Assembly: GCF_018228765.1 (NCBI RefSeq)
Contig: NZ_CP073695.1
Coordinates: 248,001-312,000, forward strand
Direction: 5' to 3'
Length of the DNA stretch: 64,000 bases
From: Halorubrum ruber
GTDB lineage: Archaea; Halobacteriota; Halobacteria; Halobacteriales; Haloferacaceae
Positions within the stretch are counted from its first letter, which is position 1. Each line of letters opens with the position of its first letter. A program made the translations under genes and the position numbers. Below, in pieces: positions 27,171 through 35,263 of the stretch. The notes under the pieces are model-generated. The model worked only from the letters and a program-made list of their open reading frames with translations, had not been told where the DNA came from and did not search any database.

Positions 27171-27255
27171 GATTTCGACTGGAAATCGATTCCGACTGGA
27201 AACCGATCTCGACGCGAAACCGCTTTCGACTGGAAACCAATCTCGACGTGAAACG
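27171..27255. repeat. Five-unit 17-bp tandem array with ORB-core similarity
   Basis: Units such as GATTTCGACTGGAAATC, GATTCCGACTGGAAACC and GCTTTCGACTGGAAACC follow one another without gaps at 27171, 27188, 27205, 27222 and 27239. All keep CGAC and GAAA. It lies between the convergent ends of the DUF35 and TetR genes, so it is not a promoter. The core resembles the TTCCAGTCGAAA half of origin recognition boxes found elsewhere in this window. Confidence 0.8.
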
Positions 27256-27280
27256 CCGGCCAAAAAAGGCAACCGCTCGA

Positions 27281-27952
27281 CTACTCCGTCCGCTCCAGCG
27301 ACTCGAAGATGAACTCGTCCATCGCCTTCCGGGCCTCCTCGGGCGCATCCTCGTGACCCAGCGAGATCCGGCGCCCGCGCGCGGCGTGGATCACGTCGGT
27401 CACCAGTTGGCCCATCCGCTCGGCGTCGACGTCGCGGAAGACGCCTTCCTCGATCCCCTCCTCGACGACTTCGACGATGCTGCCGCGAAGGCGGTCGTAG
27501 TGTTCGTTGAACACCTCGCGGTGCTCGCCGTCGTTCTGGGCGTGCGTGTACAGCTCGTGGTACACCTTCATCCGGTCCCAGTGGCTGAACTCCTCGAACT
27601 CGGGGCCGAACAGGCACTGGTCGACGCGGGCGCGGAGTTCCGTCCGCGGGTCCGCGTCGCCCTCGACGACCACGCTGCCCTCGTACTGGTCGATGATGTG
27701 TTCGAGGAACGAGGACATCAGGTCGTACTTGCCGTCGAAGTGGTAGTGGATCACCTGCCGCGTGAGATCCATCTCCTCGCCGATGTCGCGCATCCGGAGG
27801 TCCTTGTACCCGTGCTTGCTCAGCGCGCGGAACGTCGCCTCCATGATCACCTCCTTCGTGTCCTTGGAGGACACCGTCTCGTCGCCGCCGTCGACGTTTT
27901 CGCTCGGGGACTCGGCGGACTCGTTCGCCGATCCGCCCTGTGATTCGCTCAT
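27281..27952 (-). CDS. TetR-family transcriptional regulator of the catabolic cluster
   Basis: The 223-residue product has a polar N-terminal tail, then a TetR helix-turn-helix (IMEATFRALSKHGYKDLRMRDIGEEMDLTRQVIHYHFDGKYDL, about 36-78; HYHF is the TetR signature) and a helical ligand-binding domain. It is divergent from the amidohydrolase gene. A perfect palindrome (28041-28056) lies in the shared 138-base spacer and recurs at the other cluster promoters, suggesting autoregulation and control of the whole region. The inducer is unknown, possibly a CoA thioester. Confidence 0.9.
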   Translation of the reverse strand: MSESQGGSANESAESPSENVDGGDETVSSKDTKEVIMEATFRALSKHGYKDLRMRDIGEEMDLTRQVIHYHFDGKYDLMSSFLEHIIDQYEGSVVVEGDADPRTELRARVDQCLFGPEFEEFSHWDRMKVYHELYTHAQNDGEHREVFNEHYDRLRGSIVEVVEEGIEEGVFRDVDAERMGQLVTDVIHAARGRRISLGHEDAPEEARKAMDEFIFESLERTE

Positions 27953-28040
27953 ACGGACACTCTACGTGTGAGGTACATAATACGATTGCCTCTCTCGGCC
28001 TGTGGTTGTCCCCCTCAACCTACGGTCGCCTCTGTCGGCC

Positions 28041-28056
28041 TTTACCGTCCGGTAAA
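28041..28056. promoter_or_regulatory. Palindromic operator 2 (between TetR and amidohydrolase genes)
   Basis: TTTACC-GTCC-GGTAAA has the same arms and spacing as operator 1. AGTTTTAACC immediately follows and is the likely TATA region of the amidohydrolase, so an occupied operator would block it. Confidence 0.78.
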
Positions 28057-28090
28057 GTTTTAACCTCTTGGTCAAACCCTATTATCGAAC

Positions 28091-29446
28091 ATGACACAGA
28101 CGATCGTGCGAAACGGGACCGTGGTCTCGCTCGACCCGGACGTGGGGGAGTTCGACGAGGCCGACGTCCTGATCGAGGACGGGGAGATAATCGAGGTCGG
28201 CACCGGGCTCTCGGCGTCGAACGCGGAGGAGATCGACGCCGCCGGGAAGATCGTCGTCCCCGGGTTCGTCGACTCGCACATCCACCTCGCACAGACACAG
28301 GTCCGCGGGATCGCCGGCGACTGGTCGCTCATGGGCGAGTACTTCGACGACATGCTCGGCAACATCACCGGGCTGTATCAGCCGGAGGACATGTACCTCG
28401 GCGGCCTCTTCGGCGCTTTCGAGAAGCTCCACACCGGGACGACGACCGCGCTCGACTGGTCGTACCCCAACACGCTCGAACACGGCGAACGCGCCGTCGA
28501 CGCGCTGCAGGACACCGGCCTGCGAGCGGTGTACACCTACGGCCCGCCGGGCGACGACGCGGCGAAGTGGTGGTTCGAGAGCGACGTCGGCCTCCCCGAG
28601 GAGGAGATCCGCGAGCTCCGCGAGGAGAAGATCCGCGACGACGACCGGCTCAGCCTCGCGCTCGGGCTTCGCGGTCCGGACTTCTGTACCGACGAGACCG
28701 CCCGCGGCGACCTCGAACTCGCCCGCGACCTCGGCGTCCTCTCGACGATCCACATGGGCGCGGCGCTGTGGCCGTCCTCGGAGTACGGCGACGACTACCA
28801 GGGGTTCGGCTGTATCGAGGACATGCTCGGCCCCGACGTCAACGTCGCCCACGGGAACCACTTCTCGCAGGAGGATATCGATCACGCCGTCGAGCAGGGG
28901 GTCTCCTTCTCCTCGACGCCGGAGGTCGAGATGCAGATGGGCCACGGCATCCCCGTCACCGGGAAGGTGCTCGAAGCCGGCGGCCGCCCGGCGTGGGGCG
29001 TCGACGTCTGCTCGAACGTCAGCGGCGACATGGGGAGCCAGATGCGGATCGGGATGCAGCTCCAGCGCATGTTCGACAACCAGAAGATCCTCGAGGGCGA
29101 CGAGGAGGTCACCGAGGTCAGCATCTCCGCGCGCGACACCTTAGAGATGGCCACTGTCGAGGGCGCGAAGGCGCTCGGGCTCGACGACGAGATCGGGACG
29201 ATCACCCCCGGCAAGCGCGCCGACCTCGTCCTGTTCGACGCCGACGACTTCATGACCGCCCCCAGCCACAACCCGGTCCAGACCGTCGTGTTCCAGGCCG
29301 ACCCCTCGCACATCGACACCGTCCTCGTCGACGGCGAGGTCGTCAAGCGCGACGGCGAGCTGACGAACCCGAAGGTCGACGAGGAGTTCGACCGGTTCGT
29401 CGCCTCCGGCGAGCGACTGCTCGACGAGGCCGGGATCGACCTGTAA
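28091..29446 (+). CDS. Amidohydrolase-superfamily enzyme (AtzA/SsnA/TrzN-like)
   Basis: The 451-residue product has a composite beta-domain (IVRNGTVVSLDPD) around a TIM barrel. Metal ligands are seen in GFVDSHIHLAQT (about 59-70), STIHMG (about 220), NVAHGNHFS (about 257) and GVDVCSNVSGD (about 305; the metal aspartate). GKRADLVLFD closes the fold. Family members deaminate or dechlorinate ring compounds or hydrolyse amidine/amide bonds. It has its own operator-bearing promoter and is followed by an FAH-family gene 61 bases on, presumably co-transcribed. Confidence 0.9.
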   Translation: MTQTIVRNGTVVSLDPDVGEFDEADVLIEDGEIIEVGTGLSASNAEEIDAAGKIVVPGFVDSHIHLAQTQVRGIAGDWSLMGEYFDDMLGNITGLYQPEDMYLGGLFGAFEKLHTGTTTALDWSYPNTLEHGERAVDALQDTGLRAVYTYGPPGDDAAKWWFESDVGLPEEEIRELREEKIRDDDRLSLALGLRGPDFCTDETARGDLELARDLGVLSTIHMGAALWPSSEYGDDYQGFGCIEDMLGPDVNVAHGNHFSQEDIDHAVEQGVSFSSTPEVEMQMGHGIPVTGKVLEAGGRPAWGVDVCSNVSGDMGSQMRIGMQLQRMFDNQKILEGDEEVTEVSISARDTLEMATVEGAKALGLDDEIGTITPGKRADLVLFDADDFMTAPSHNPVQTVVFQADPSHIDTVLVDGEVVKRDGELTNPKVDEEFDRFVASGERLLDEAGIDL

Positions 29447-29506
29447 CGCCCGCTGCGTAGTTTCGCTAACCGAACTCACCCCTTCGACTCACTTCCCTCA
29501 CTTCAC

Positions 29507-30391
29507 ATGCGAATCGGACAATACCGAACGACGGACGCACAGACACCGTGGCCCGGCGTCGCGACCGACGACGGCGTCGTCGACCTCGCCGAGGCCGGCG
29601 CCGCCGCCGGGATCCACGTCCCCGCCCGAACCAGCGACCTCCTCGCCGACTGGGAGTGGCGCCGCAAGGCGGACCTCGCGGTCGAGCACGCCGCGGAGAC
29701 CGGCGTCGGCGTCCGCGACCCCGACGACCTCCAACGCGCCGCCCCCGTCGACGACCCGCAGAAGGTCGTCTGCGTCGGGCTGAACTACCGCGACCACGCC
29801 GAGGAGGGCGACAACGAGATCCCCGACGAACCCGTCCTCTTCTCGAAGTTCCCCACCTCGGTCGTCGGCCCCGACGACCCGGTCCGCTGGGACCCCGAGT
29901 ACACGGAAAAGGTCGACTACGAGGCCGAACTCGTCGCCGTGATCGGCGAGCGGGCGCGTCGCGTCGACCCCGAGGACGCCCTCGATCACGTCGCCGGCTT
30001 CACCGTCGGCAACGACGTCTCCGCGCGCGACCTCCAGCACGGTGACGGCCAGTGGGTCCGCGGGAAGAGCCTCGACACCTTCGCGCCGACCGGCCCCGAC
30101 CTCGTCACGACCGACGAGATCGACGACCCCCACGACCTGGACATCTTCGCCGAGATCAACGGCGAGCGCCTCCAGGAGTCCTCGACCGAGAACCTGATCT
30201 TCGGCGTCGACGAGCTGATCTCCTTCTGTAGCCAGGCGTTCACGCTCGAACCGGGCGACCTCGTCTTTACGGGCACGCCGCCCGGCGTCGGCGTCTACCG
30301 CGAGCCGCCGGTGCTGCTCGGCGACGGCGATTCGGTCACCATCGGCGTCGAGGGCGTCGGCGAACTCACGAACGAGTTCGAGACGGAGTAG
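29507..30391 (+). CDS. Fumarylacetoacetate hydrolase-family protein
   Basis: The 294-residue product shows the FAH core: KVVCVGLNYRDHAEE (about 86-100), DEPVLFSKFPTSVVGPDDPV, DYEAELVAVIG (acidic metal ligands), AGFTVGNDVSARDLQ and GDLVFTGTPPGVG. The family hydrolyses or decarboxylates beta-keto acids and acylpyruvates using Mg2+ or Mn2+. Linked to the amidohydrolase, it fits a ring- or chain-cleavage pathway. No CAAAGCCCC unit separates it from its upstream neighbour. Confidence 0.9.
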   Translation: MRIGQYRTTDAQTPWPGVATDDGVVDLAEAGAAAGIHVPARTSDLLADWEWRRKADLAVEHAAETGVGVRDPDDLQRAAPVDDPQKVVCVGLNYRDHAEEGDNEIPDEPVLFSKFPTSVVGPDDPVRWDPEYTEKVDYEAELVAVIGERARRVDPEDALDHVAGFTVGNDVSARDLQHGDGQWVRGKSLDTFAPTGPDLVTTDEIDDPHDLDIFAEINGERLQESSTENLIFGVDELISFCSQAFTLEPGDLVFTGTPPGVGVYREPPVLLGDGDSVTIGVEGVGELTNEFETE

Positions 30392-30410
30392 GATCCTCGG
30401 CTCGTCGGAG

Positions 30411-30448
30411 TTTATAAATGATCGCCGGCGTGGCGGCCTCGTTGAAAC
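30411..30448 (+). promoter_or_regulatory. Isolated TATA-type unit of the structured-repeat family
   Basis: TTTATAAATGATCGCCGGCG followed by a GGCGGCCTCG block matches the spacer seen before copy D (ATCGCCGGCG..GCCTCC) and copy A (ATCGCCGG..CCTCC). No hairpin body follows. It may act as promoter for the small membrane protein at 30517, or be a remnant. Confidence 0.5.
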
Positions 30449-30516
30449 CGTATTCTCCGGACGCGCTCGTACATCGCTAACCAAACTACAAGTGTCCTCG
30501 TGCTGTTACATCGCCA

Positions 30517-30789
30517 ATGGAGGACCTGTACGTCTACACCGGCTCATTCGCCGTAATCGGAACGTCACTAGGAGGGCCAGCGGTAGCGTCGGTCGTCGGT
30601 GGCGATCGCGGCATCCCGATACTGCTCATGGCCATCGGTGGGGCTGGAATGCTCGCAGTTGCCGGCTACGAATCGCTTCAAACTGACCCAGAGGAGTTTA
30701 CTGCCCCTCCTATCGTCCTTCTGGCGTTGGTCGGTGCCGCCTGTCTGACTCTTCTCGGAACAGTACTCCCTGCGGTGACCGGGTTCTAA
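30517..30789 (+). CDS. Small three-helix membrane protein, orphan
   Basis: The 90-residue product has three hydrophobic segments: about 9-28, 32-50 and 65-87. Its codon use is less GC-biased at third positions than the neighbours (codons such as GTA, CCA, ACT and CTT are frequent), and no homologous family is recognised. It lies between repeat-derived TATA units, so recent arrival is possible. The ATG at 30517 is the first in frame. Confidence 0.6.
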   Translation: MEDLYVYTGSFAVIGTSLGGPAVASVVGGDRGIPILLMAIGGAGMLAVAGYESLQTDPEEFTAPPIVLLALVGAACLTLLGTVLPAVTGF

Positions 30790-30879
30790 ATGGCTTGGAC
30801 CGACCGGAATCGGAATGCCTTCTCTGTAGAGAATCTCAACGGAGCCCGTACAGTGAACTTCTCTACAGCTCCGGCCGTT

Positions 30880-31255
30880 CATTTATAAATAGTTGACCAC
30901 AGATCGGCGGTGAGTACCTCCAAAGCCCCAGTCGCTCGTTTATAAATATCTGGTCGCAGATCGGTGGCGAACACCGCCAAAGCCCCAGCCGCGAGGACGG
31001 CGCACACTCGTTGCGCTCCTCGCTCGTTCGCTCCGCTCACTCGCTGTGGTGCTTACGTCGTCTGCGCCGTCCTCGCGACTGCCCCTTTGAGTCCCGCCCT
31101 GCACGGCACCGCAGCCTCACGCCTCCCCAGCCTCGCGGCTCACGCTTCGCGGCTTCGCCGCTCGCGTTCGCCGCGTCCCTCGCGCGTGCTCCTCGCGGCC
31201 GCCTTCGGCGGCCACTCGGAGGCACGCGCCACCGCACCGCGGAGTATTTAAATAG
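30880..31255 (+). repeat. Structured dispersed element, copy C, with two tandem TATA units
   Basis: TTTATAAATA boxes at 30882-30891 and 30939-30948 are each followed 29 bases later by CAAAGCCCCAG (30921 and 30978). The first unit is solo; the second leads into the full body. The first hairpin is CAGCCGCGAGGACGGCGCA with arm TGCGCCGTCCTCGCGACTG (one C-A mismatch). Then come CCCCTTTGAGTCCCGCCCTGC, CTCCCCAGCCTCG, a degenerate second hairpin and the GCGCGTGC..GCACGCGC arms to about 31230. A TATTTAAATAG box closes it two bases before the end of the convergent TatD-like gene. Confidence 0.87.
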
Positions 31256-31256
31256 T

Positions 31257-32270
31257 CTATTCTGCCAGCCCGAACACGTCCCGCGGGTTCTCGTACACGA
31301 CGGTCCGGATGTCCTCGACGTCGATCCCGTAGCGGTACAGCTCGAAGATCGCGCGCTTCACGGCGTACGGGTCCGTGCGCAGCACGTTCGCGGTGTCGGT
31401 GTCGATCATGATCCGCTCGGGGCCGTACTCGTCGATGGCGTTCGCCACGTCGGCCGCGTCGACGCCGACGAGCCACGAGTGGCCGATGGTGTAGCTCAGG
31501 TAGCAGTCCGTCTCCGCCATCAGGTACGTGGTGTTGTTCGCGTCCGCGTGCGAGGCCACGACGCGCTCCTCGTTGAGGCCGGCGTCGTGTGCGGCCTCCA
31601 CGTCGCGTTTCACGGCTTCGAGCGCCGGGTTCTCGCCGTCGAGGACCGGGTCGGTGCCGAGGCCCGCGTTCTTCTCGTACCCCGGAGTCACGCCGAGGTC
31701 GTCGCGATACTCTCGCTTCGCCTCGGGCGTCGTGTTCGGCGTGTGGAGCAGGACGGGGAGGTCGTGATCTCTCGCCAGTTCCATCTGCGCCTGGACGACC
31801 GCCTGCTGTTCGTCGACGTCCCAGCGCTCGACGTGCTGGCTCGGGACGACGCCGGTCTCCCCGACGGCGGCGACCTCGTCGAGCGCGCAGTAGTCGTCCA
31901 TCGCGGCCAGCAGCTCGTCGGGATTCTCGATCCGGACGCCGGTGTGGACGCCGAGCCCTAACTTCGCCTCGAAGAAGTGGTTTCGCTCGATCGCCCGCCG
32001 GCGGTTGACCGCGTCGTCCCACAGGAAGCGGATGTCGCTCGCCTCGACGGGCTTGTAGGGGGTCCAGTGGTACCCCGACGACACCATCACCATCGACCGA
32101 CACCCCGACAGCGCGTACCGCTCGCGGTCTTCCCACGAGAGCGTGTGCGCGTGGTTGTGCGGGTCGATCCACGGCAGGTTCAGCAGCTCGGTCGGGAGTT
32201 CGGGTCCGGACTCGGACTCCTCGAGGTACGCGGCGTCGGTCGGGCGAACGGTGGCGTGCGGCGCGGTCAT
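31257..32270 (-). CDS. TatD-like metal-dependent hydrolase
   Basis: The 337-residue product has amidohydrolase/TatD barrel features: WIDPHNHAHTLSW (about 34-46; H-x-H), GETGVVPS (about 143), LLHTPNTTPEA (about 178), VASHADANN (about 242) and IDTDTAN (about 297). The substrate is unknown; TatD relatives include DNases and small-molecule lactonases. It is divergent from the propeller gene, and operator 3 sits in their shared promoter 33 bases from its start, so it likely belongs to the TetR regulon. Confidence 0.85.
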   Translation of the reverse strand: MTAPHATVRPTDAAYLEESESGPELPTELLNLPWIDPHNHAHTLSWEDRERYALSGCRSMVMVSSGYHWTPYKPVEASDIRFLWDDAVNRRRAIERNHFFEAKLGLGVHTGVRIENPDELLAAMDDYCALDEVAAVGETGVVPSQHVERWDVDEQQAVVQAQMELARDHDLPVLLHTPNTTPEAKREYRDDLGVTPGYEKNAGLGTDPVLDGENPALEAVKRDVEAAHDAGLNEERVVASHADANNTTYLMAETDCYLSYTIGHSWLVGVDAADVANAIDEYGPERIMIDTDTANVLRTDPYAVKRAIFELYRYGIDVEDIRTVVYENPRDVFGLAE

Positions 32271-32302
32271 GCCCCCACCGTCGTCCCCCGGCCACTTAGC
32301 GT

Positions 32303-32318
32303 TTTACAGATTGGTAAA
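32303..32318. promoter_or_regulatory. Palindromic operator 3 (divergent promoter)
   Basis: TTTACA-GATT-GGTAAA keeps five of six left-arm bases and all of the right arm of operators 1 and 2. It lies midway in the 79-base spacer between the TatD-like gene and the beta-propeller gene, with CTTTATTATG next to it as a likely plus-strand TATA box. Confidence 0.7.
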
Positions 32319-32349
32319 ACTTTATTATGCGTCCGACGCACTCTGGGAT

Positions 32350-33411
32350 ATGACACTGTTGATCGGGACAGACTCCGGGCTGTACCGAGCCGACGACGTC
32401 CCCTTCGAGCGCGACGACCTCGACCCCGTCCTCGACTGCGGGGTCGTCACCGCCGTGAAGTCGTGGGACCACACCGAAGGCGTCTTCGTCGCCGCCTCGA
32501 CGGGCGCGTACCGCTCGCTCGACAGCGGCGAGACGTGGACCGACCTCGAGGTCCCGCTCGGCGACCGCTTCTGGCACGCCGGCCAGAGCGAGGTGTGGGC
32601 GATCCTCGCGACCGCCGACGGCGCGCTGTACGCCGGCACCAACGACCCGTACGTCTTCCGCTCGGTCGACGGCGGGGAGACGTGGACCGAGCAGAAGGGG
32701 TTCCGCGAGCTCCCCTCCCGCGGCCACTGGGAGTCGCCGATCGATCCGCACTACGCCCGCCTCCGCGCCCTCGAAGCGGTCCCCGGCCGCCCCGACCACC
32801 TCATCGCGGGCGTCGAGGCCGGCGGGATCCACGTCAGCCGCGACGGCGGCCGCACGTGGTCGGACCACCGTGACGCCATCGTCGACGACGTCCACCAAGT
32901 CCTCCCCATCTCGGAGGACGTCTGGCTGGCGACGACCGGCTACCTCGACCACAACCTGGAGAACCTCGGGCTCGGCCACGCGGTCGGCGAGGGCGGCCTG
33001 TGGCGGACCACCGACGCCGGCGAGTCGTTCGAGCGGCTCGACGTCGGCAACGACTTCTCGTACATCCGCCGCGTGTTCGTCCACGACGGCCGGGTGATCT
33101 TCTGCGGCGGCGAGGAGGCGCCCCCCGCGTGGGTGAACGACGACCACGAGGTCGCGCTGTTCGAGTCGACGAACTTCGGGCGCGACTTCGAGCGAGTCTC
33201 CTTCCCCGGCGAGCCCCACGAGATCATCGAGACGTGGGCGGTCCACGACGGCGACGTCGTCTGCGGCTCCGGCCTCTTCGACGTGCCCGACGAGCGCGAC
33301 GACGTAGAGGGCCGGATCATGCGGCGCCTCGACGGCGAGGGCGACGAGGGGCCGACCTACGAGACGGTCGGGCGCGTCGACGCGAACGTCAGCCGGATCG
33401 AGGTGGTATAA
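32350..33411 (+). CDS. Beta-propeller protein with Asp-box (BNR) repeats
   Basis: The 353-residue product has repeated Asp-box motifs (SLDSGETWTDL, SVDGGETWTEQ, SRDGGRTWSDH, TTDAGESFERL, ESTNFGRDFERV), spaced 45-60 residues apart as blades of a propeller related to sialidases and Ycf48. No signal peptide is seen, so it is probably cytoplasmic. The family often binds sugars or acts as a lactonase-like scaffold; catalytic sialidase arginines are not evident. The ATG at 32350 is 32 bases downstream of operator 3. DoxX follows immediately. Confidence 0.82.
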   Translation: MTLLIGTDSGLYRADDVPFERDDLDPVLDCGVVTAVKSWDHTEGVFVAASTGAYRSLDSGETWTDLEVPLGDRFWHAGQSEVWAILATADGALYAGTNDPYVFRSVDGGETWTEQKGFRELPSRGHWESPIDPHYARLRALEAVPGRPDHLIAGVEAGGIHVSRDGGRTWSDHRDAIVDDVHQVLPISEDVWLATTGYLDHNLENLGLGHAVGEGGLWRTTDAGESFERLDVGNDFSYIRRVFVHDGRVIFCGGEEAPPAWVNDDHEVALFESTNFGRDFERVSFPGEPHEIIETWAVHDGDVVCGSGLFDVPDERDDVEGRIMRRLDGEGDEGPTYETVGRVDANVSRIEVV

Positions 33412-33879
33412 ATGGCGGACGAACCGGACTCTCAATCCGAGGCCGCCGAGCCCGCCGACGGCCGCTCCGGCCGCGACGCCCCCTCGCTGCTCGGCCGCTC
33501 GCTGTACGGTGGCGTCCTCGCGTACATGGCCCTCGACGGGTTCAAGAACAACGACAAGCGGGTCGCGGTCGCCGAGGAGAAGGGCGTCCCGATGCCCGAC
33601 GTGCTCGTCCCGTTCGTCACCGGGATGCTGCTGGTCGCCAACCTCGGGATCGTCCTCTGGCGGCTCCCGCGGGCGGCCGCGGGCGCGCTCGTCTTCTTCT
33701 TCCTCGGGACGACGCCCGCGATCCACGACTTCTGGACGATGGAGGGGAAAGAGCGGCAGGGGAACAAGATCAACTTCCTGAAGAACCTCGCCTTGCTCGG
33801 CGGCGCCGTCGTCTTCCTCGACGCCGCCAGCGGGAGCGACGGGGATAGCGACGCCGCGGGCGAGCGCGACGAGAAGTAA
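33412..33879 (+). CDS. DoxX-family membrane protein
   Basis: The 155-residue product has an acidic N-terminal tail, then DoxX features: YGGVLAYMALDGFKNNDKRVA, KGVPMPDVLVPFVTGMLLVANLGIVLWRL, AAGALVFFFLGTTPAIHDFW and NKINFLKNLALLGGAVVFLD, giving four membrane segments. DoxX proteins are linked to membrane redox or quinone-associated oxidation. Its ATG follows the propeller stop directly (TAA ATG), so the two are one operon. Confidence 0.87.
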   Translation: MADEPDSQSEAAEPADGRSGRDAPSLLGRSLYGGVLAYMALDGFKNNDKRVAVAEEKGVPMPDVLVPFVTGMLLVANLGIVLWRLPRAAAGALVFFFLGTTPAIHDFWTMEGKERQGNKINFLKNLALLGGAVVFLDAASGSDGDSDAAGERDEK

Positions 33880-33915
33880 CGCGGCCTCGACGTCCCGGAA
33901 CGCTCGGTCGCGGAC

Positions 33916-33987
33916 CGTCCGCGAACTCCTCTGGCCCGTCCGCGAACTCCTCTGGCCCGTCCGCGAACTCCTCTGGCCCGTCCGCGG
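33916..33987. repeat. Three-copy 21-bp tandem repeat
   Basis: CGTCCGCGAACTCCTCTGGC plus one base is perfectly repeated at 33916, 33937 and 33958, followed by a partial copy. The rest of the 320-base gap 33880-34199 holds a TATA-like TTCTTAAGTG at about 34078 and GGAGG at 34191 in front of oapA, and no gene. Confidence 0.85.
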
Positions 33988-34199
33988 TTTCGTTTCACCT
34001 CCGTTTAACTTTCACCGCCTGCCGTCGATTTCGCCGCCGTCCGCCGCCGACGCCCCGGATCGGGATGTCTGACGCAGTTCTTAAGTGAGAGCGGCGAGGA
34101 CCCTACCGTAATTCCCCGAACAGGCGTCGAGCGTACGGATCGAACGGCGCCGCGCGACGACCGCGGTGTTCGGGAAAACCACACGGACTGGAGGTCAGG

Positions 34200-34841
34200 A
34201 TGGGACTGCTCACAAATCTCAGAGACAGCATATCGCGGGTCACGGACGGCCTGTTCGCGGCCGACGAGCCCAAGCGGATCGGGATCTACGGACCGCCGAA
34301 CGCCGGTAAAACGACCCTCGCCAACCGGATCGCACGCGACTGGACGGGTGACGCCGTCGGCCCAGAGAGCCACATCCCCCACGAGACTCGCCGGGCCCGC
34401 CGGAAGGAGAACGTGGAGATCGAGCGCAACGGGCGGACGGTCACCATCGACATCGTCGACACCCCCGGGGTGACGACGAAGGTCGACTACAAGGAGTTCC
34501 TCGACCACGACATGGAGAAGGACGACGCCGTCCGCCGGTCGCGCGAGGCGACCGAGGGCGTCGCGGAGGCGATGCACTGGCTCCGCGAGGACGTCGACGG
34601 CGTCATCTACGTGCTCGACTCCACGACGGACCCGTTCACGCAGGTGAACACGATGCTGATCGGGATCATCGAGTCGCAGGACCTGCCCGCGCTCATCCTC
34701 GCGAACAAGACGGACTTAGAGGGGTCGGACGTCCAGCAGATCGCGAACGCCTTCCCGCAACACGAGACGATCCCGCTGTCCGCGCTGGAGGGCGACAACA
34801 TGGACGAAGTGTACACCAAAATAGCGGAGTACTTCGGCTGA
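34200..34841 (+). CDS. oapA: Era-like GTPase, origin-associated protein OapA
   Basis: The 213-residue product has a complete set of G motifs: G1 GPPNAGKTT (about 31-39), G3 DTPG (about 87), G4 NKTD (about 168) and G5 SAL (about 194). Its arrangement with a DUF2073 and a zinc-ribbon gene is the oapABC set that I recall as linked to the main haloarchaeal origin. Here it is 10 kb from the origin, with the catabolic cluster between. GGAGG at 34191 is a clear ribosome site. Role at the origin is known by location only. Confidence 0.85.
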   Translation: MGLLTNLRDSISRVTDGLFAADEPKRIGIYGPPNAGKTTLANRIARDWTGDAVGPESHIPHETRRARRKENVEIERNGRTVTIDIVDTPGVTTKVDYKEFLDHDMEKDDAVRRSREATEGVAEAMHWLREDVDGVIYVLDSTTDPFTQVNTMLIGIIESQDLPALILANKTDLEGSDVQQIANAFPQHETIPLSALEGDNMDEVYTKIAEYFG

Positions 34842-35263
34842 TGCCCGGTCCGAAAGCCAACGTCGACGCCGCGGACGACCCGGACGACGGCGACGACTCC
34901 GGTGACGGCGTCCGGATCGACATGATAAGCGGCGCGCGGATGGAGGGGCTCACCGGGATGGAGAAGATCCGGCTCATCCTCGACGGCGTCCGCGACGGCA
35001 ACATCGTCATCCTCGAAGAGGGGCTCTCCCCCGACGAGGAGTCGAAGCTCATCGAGGTGACGATGACCGAGATCAGCCCCGACGACTTCACCGGGATCGA
35101 GATCGAGACGTACCCGAAGGCCGAGGCGGGCGACCAGAGCTTCCTCGACAAGCTGATGGGCCGCGAGTCGACCCAGAAGCTCACCGTCATCGGCCCGGCG
35201 AACCGCATCGAGACCCTCCACAAAGACGAGAACCTCATCAGCACGCTCGTCTCCCGCAAGTAG
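34841..35263 (+). CDS. oapB: DUF2073 protein, origin-associated protein OapB
   Basis: The 140-residue product has a short acidic N-terminal tail, then the DUF2073 core: GMEKIRLILDGVRDGNIVILEEGLSPDEESKLIEVTM, IEIETYP and FLDKLMGR..KLTVIGPANRIETLHKDENLI. It overlaps oapA by one base (TGATG) and abuts oapC, so the three are translationally coupled. No catalytic motif is evident. Confidence 0.87.
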   Translation: MPGPKANVDAADDPDDGDDSGDGVRIDMISGARMEGLTGMEKIRLILDGVRDGNIVILEEGLSPDEESKLIEVTMTEISPDDFTGIEIETYPKAEAGDQSFLDKLMGRESTQKLTVIGPANRIETLHKDENLISTLVSRK

